From: a bacterium
GTDB lineage: Bacteria > Oederibacteriota > Muellerivitia > Muellerivitales > Muellerivitaceae
Assembly (NCBI GenBank): GCA_035549195.1
Contig: DASZRK010000029.1
Location: forward strand, 1-51,574
Direction: 5' to 3'
Length of the DNA: 51,574 nucleotides
The notes beneath the pieces are model-generated. The model was not told where the DNA came from. It did no database searches and saw only the letters and a program-made list of their open reading frames with translations. The position numbers and the translations under genes are program-made. This document shows, piece by piece, positions 49,570 through 51,574 of this stretch (positions are counted from its first letter, which is position 1; each line of letters begins with the position of its first letter).

Positions 49570-49818
49570 CGGCTCCTTTCCTTCAAGGCTCCTTGGGTCG
49601 GAACGGGGCCAAGCCCCTCTCTTCCCCATACGGCCGGGTCTTGAACGAGGTTACCTGCCTGGGTCCGTGATCCGATGGGGTCCAGGCCCCGCGAAAGCTT
49701 CCCCTGAAAATGTAACTTTCGCCCGCTTGGCGCCGTATCTGCGTTTTGGACCGGTTCCAGGCCGGCCGATGGGTCTTCAAGGGCGGTCGACCGCTCTTTC
49801 AATTTCAAGGAGGGTCTC

Positions 49819-50097
49819 ATGAAGCGTTTTTTTGTGGTCTTGATGTCGGTGTTGTTCCTCGGCGCGGCCGGGATGACCTTGGCGGATGAAGCCATGATGT
49901 CGTCCACGCCTGCGGCCACCCCGGGAAAAATGATGAAAAGTAAGAAGAAAATGAAGAAAAAGAAGATGATGAAGAAGGCCGTGATGAAGAAGGACGACAC
50001 GATGAAGGACGACATGAAGAAAGATGACTCGATGAAGAAGGACGATATGAAGACCGACATGAAGGACGACATGAAGAAGGACGACATGTCGAAGTAA
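49819..50097 (+). CDS. Secreted Met/Lys/Asp-rich repeat peptide
   Basis: A 92-residue product with a clean signal peptide (FFVVLMSVLFLGAAGMTLA|DEA) and strong ribosome site (AAGGAGG). After a short Thr/Pro-bearing hinge (SSTPAATPGK) come a Lys/Met block (MMKSKKKMKKKKMMKKAVMKK) and then repeated MKKDD/MKDD units to the end. Met-Asp-Lys patterns of this sort occur in 'pentapeptide MXKDX' type secreted peptides, which are thought to bind metal; this is memory-based. A gap of 249 bases upstream contains a weak copy-like TTGGACCGGTTCCA at 49746. Confidence 0.75.
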   Translation: MKRFFVVLMSVLFLGAAGMTLADEAMMSSTPAATPGKMMKSKKKMKKKKMMKKAVMKKDDTMKDDMKKDDSMKKDDMKTDMKDDMKKDDMSK

Positions 50098-50183
50098 GAC
50101 GCTTCAGCCGCGCCTTTGGCATCCGCCAAGGGATCGCTGGCGGAGCCTCCTTGGGTCCCGGGTTCTCCGCCCGGGGCCCTGAA

Positions 50184-50212
50184 AGATCGGGGGGACCTTG
50201 TCCCCCCGGCTT
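50184..50212 (+). terminator. GC-rich hairpin after the Met/Lys/Asp-rich gene
   Basis: GGGGGGAC, loop CTT, GTCCCCCC, followed by GGCTTTCGGTT rather than a T-run. It may be a weak terminator. Coordinates are approximate to a few bases. Confidence 0.35.
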
Positions 50213-50253
50213 TCGGTTCTCCCCCCCGGTTTCAAAACCGCCCAAAGACTGAC

Positions 50254-50288
50254 CGGAAAACAATTTTCGACTGCACAATTATTTTCCG
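50254..50288. other. Inverted repeat upstream of the ParB-like gene
   Basis: CGGAAAACAATT (50254-50265) and AATTATTTTCCG (50277-50288) pair with one mismatch across 11 bases. It lies 80 bases before the ParB-like start and is followed by GAACGTTTTTTTAAG. It may be a terminator, an operator or a ParB-binding site. Confidence 0.4.
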
Positions 50289-50367
50289 TTTTTCAAAATT
50301 CCTGGAAGCCCCCCGAACGTTTTTTTAAGATTTGCCCGGCCGTCACCCTATAAGCCGGAGGTATCGA

Positions 50368-51574
50368 ATGAGTCCCGTCGCCAATGCCGTCGCCCAGATC
50401 GTTGACATTCCCTTAGGCCAGATCCTGGCCAATCCGGAAAACCCCCGGGGCCCGGTGGACCCTCAGGCCGCCCAGGCCATGGCCGAGTCCCTTCAGGCCA
50501 AAGGCCAACAGGTCGAGATCCGGGTCCGCGCACTGACGGAAGCCGAAAAGACCAAATACCCCGGCTATGAATACCTGCTCATCGGGGGCCACGTGCGCCT
50601 GGCGGGGGCCAAGCTGGCCGGGCTGGCGATCCTGCGGGCAGTGGTGCTGGAGGGGTTGAGCGAGGATGAGGAGGAGCTGGCGGCCATCCTGGATAACAGG
50701 TGGGAGCCTATGTCCTGGTGGCGGTGGGACCTGGCCATCGAGCGGCGGATGAAGCGGTACACGGGACAGACCCAAAGGAAGGTCGCGGCGGAATTGGGAT
50801 TGTCGGCGGCCAAGGTGAACAACGCCTGGAAGATCACCCGGGTCTTAACCCCCGAGGCCCGAAAAACCCTTGAAAAGAGTGTTCAGGCTCTGAACACCGA
50901 AAATAAGGGTTTTTCTATTACCGAGGTCCATCTGCTGGTCCTGGCCGAACTGGGGGACGCCGAACAGGTCGAAAGGGCCCTGGGGGCGGTCTTGGACGAC
51001 TACCTGACCCCCGACCAATGCAAGAAGCTGGTGGCCTGGGTCAAGGCCGGCAACCCGGTCGATAGCTTTAAGGTGGGGCAGGTCCAGAAGGCGCCAGCCG
51101 TGGTCAGCCCGGAACCTAAGACCGAAAGCCAAGTCAAAGAGGATAGGAAAGCGGTGGTCGACCCTGGGGACGCGGATTCGGGGGATAGGGCCTCCGGTTC
51201 CATGTCTAAACCCTCGCCACTTGGGGGAGAAGGTGGGGTGAGGGGTGCTTCAGCAGGGCATACTCCGTTGCAAGAGCTCTACCTCTACCTGACCTCGGAC
51301 CCCCTGCGGAAGTTCCTGGCCGCTAACCTGAAGCGAGCCTTGGGGACCCTGACTAGGCGTTGGATGGTCCATGGGATCCTGGCCCTAGGCCTGTTGCTGT
51401 TGCTGGGCCGTAGCTGGATCGGGAAGCTCTTGGCGGCCAAGCCCCTGGCTCCGGCGGTCTCCCAAACCCAACCCGCCCCAACACAATCCCAGACAGCGTC
51501 AGACACTGAGACTTCTCAAAATCAACCAGCCAGCCCATACCCGGCCATTGGGCACAAGCCAATGGCCACGAATG
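50368..51574 (+). CDS. ParB-like nuclease-fold protein with predicted membrane segment, 5' part
   Basis: Open to the window's end, at least 402 residues; GGAGG stands 6 bases before the ATG. An N-terminal ParB fold (about 9-110) has VDIPLGQILANPENPRGPVD and GGHVRLAGAKLAGLAILRAVVLEG; the usual GERR-type box is GGHVR. A helix-turn-helix-like part follows (about 130-165, TQRKVAAELGLSAAKVNNAWKI). After a linker (about 230-310) comes a short helix (LQELYLYLTSDPLRKFL) and then a strongly hydrophobic span, about 332-351 (MVHGILALGLLLLLGRSWIG). Two repeat-derived segments lie in the linkers (PSPLGGEGGVRG and PAIGHKPMATN). Membrane anchoring of a ParB-type DNA-binding protein is unusual. Whether it segregates DNA or regulates is unknown. 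Confidence 0.75.
   Translation, partial: MSPVANAVAQIVDIPLGQILANPENPRGPVDPQAAQAMAESLQAKGQQVEIRVRALTEAEKTKYPGYEYLLIGGHVRLAGAKLAGLAILRAVVLEGLSEDEEELAAILDNRWEPMSWWRWDLAIERRMKRYTGQTQRKVAAELGLSAAKVNNAWKITRVLTPEARKTLEKSVQALNTENKGFSITEVHLLVLAELGDAEQVERALGAVLDDYLTPDQCKKLVAWVKAGNPVDSFKVGQVQKAPAVVSPEPKTESQVKEDRKAVVDPGDADSGDRASGSMSKPSPLGGEGGVRGASAGHTPLQELYLYLTSDPLRKFLAANLKRALGTLTRRWMVHGILALGLLLLLGRSWIGKLLAAKPLAPAVSQTQPAPTQSQTASDTETSQNQPASPYPAIGHKPMATN
51211..51246 (+). repeat. 'CCCTCGCC ... GGTGAGGGG' dispersed repeat in coding sequence
   Basis: CCCTCGCCACTTGGGGGAGA then AGGTGGGGTGAGGGG is of the widespread 'ccctctccc ... gggtgaggg' type and is read in frame as PSPLGGEGGVRG in the ParB-like protein. Confidence 0.5.
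51540..51574 (+). repeat. In-frame palindromic element, copy 2 (ParB-like protein)
   Basis: Matches 34307-34341 at 34 of 35 positions and keeps the same reading frame (PAIGHKPMATN). It is cut by the window's end, so its full extent is not visible. Confidence 0.8.

Noticed and set aside
49743-49758. TTGGACCGGTTCCA before the Met/Lys/Asp-rich gene as a sixth operator
   Set aside because: Two bases away from the consensus in the outer half on both sides and next to no sugar gene; CCGG-rich chance match is likely in this GC-rich DNA.

Overview
The window looks like chromosomal DNA of an uncultured, diderm (outer-membrane), polysaccharide-degrading bacterium. The evidence is a TonB/ExbB/ExbD system with a TonB-dependent receptor, many Sec signal peptides and lipoproteins, high-GC codon use, and very large secreted carbohydrate-active enzymes with Thr/Pro-rich linkers and a shared C-terminal 'FRKV ... 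LANGLYY ... KLLVLR' domain. Such linkers recall deep-branching candidate phyla known mostly from metagenomes (FCPU426-like lineages come to mind), but this placement is an impression, not a test. No rRNA, CRISPR array, phage or insertion sequence was seen.

Layout. (1) 1-16195: a block of secreted proteins. It holds the tail of a Thr/Pro-rich protein, a GH18 chitinase-like enzyme, a GH51/clan GH-A arabinofuranosidase-like enzyme, a PL4-type rhamnogalacturonan lyase, a GH28 polygalacturonase and a six-bladed Kelch-type lipoprotein. (2) 16201-19464: trehalose-6-phosphate phosphatase (minus strand), an AraC-family regulator, and an AT-rich gap with an unreported 56-residue membrane ORF. (3) 19465-27427: an amino-sugar/chitin cassette. 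It has a SIS-type glucosamine-6-P deaminase/isomerase, a TIM-barrel protein, an orphan sugar-binding lipoprotein, a low-GC GH18 enzyme, a ROK kinase and a PIG-L deacetylase, reminiscent of the deacetylating chitin pathway of Thermococcus. (4) 27706-33615: a cupredoxin-like secreted protein overlapping an adenylate/guanylate cyclase, then an M16 peptidase pair. (5) 33636-38501: tRNA-Glu (minus), a methyltransferase carrying an in-frame repeat, a hybrid histidine kinase and a response regulator. (6) 38589-46132: a Fur-family regulator, a promoter with two dyads, small Cys-containing proteins, a MerC-like protein, a TonB-dependent receptor, a lipoprotein, ExbB-ExbD-TonB and a strong terminator. 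(7) 46241-51574: PA14-like and hypothetical secreted proteins, VOC and SnoaL-like proteins, a Met/Lys/Asp-rich secreted peptide, and the start of a ParB-like protein with a predicted membrane segment.

Four patterns tie the window together. A 14-base palindrome, TTGAACCGGTTCAA or a close variant, lies upstream of the GH18, GH51-like and PL4 genes, the AraC gene and the TIM-barrel operon, which suggests one sugar regulon (LacI-type operator shape). The secreted enzymes share a C-terminal domain that could be a sorting or anchoring signal. Several families of dispersed palindromic repeats lie between genes. Some of these repeats sit in frame inside proteins: one 35-base palindromic element is read in the same frame in a methyltransferase and in the ParB-like protein, and others form the N-termini or signal peptides of secreted proteins.
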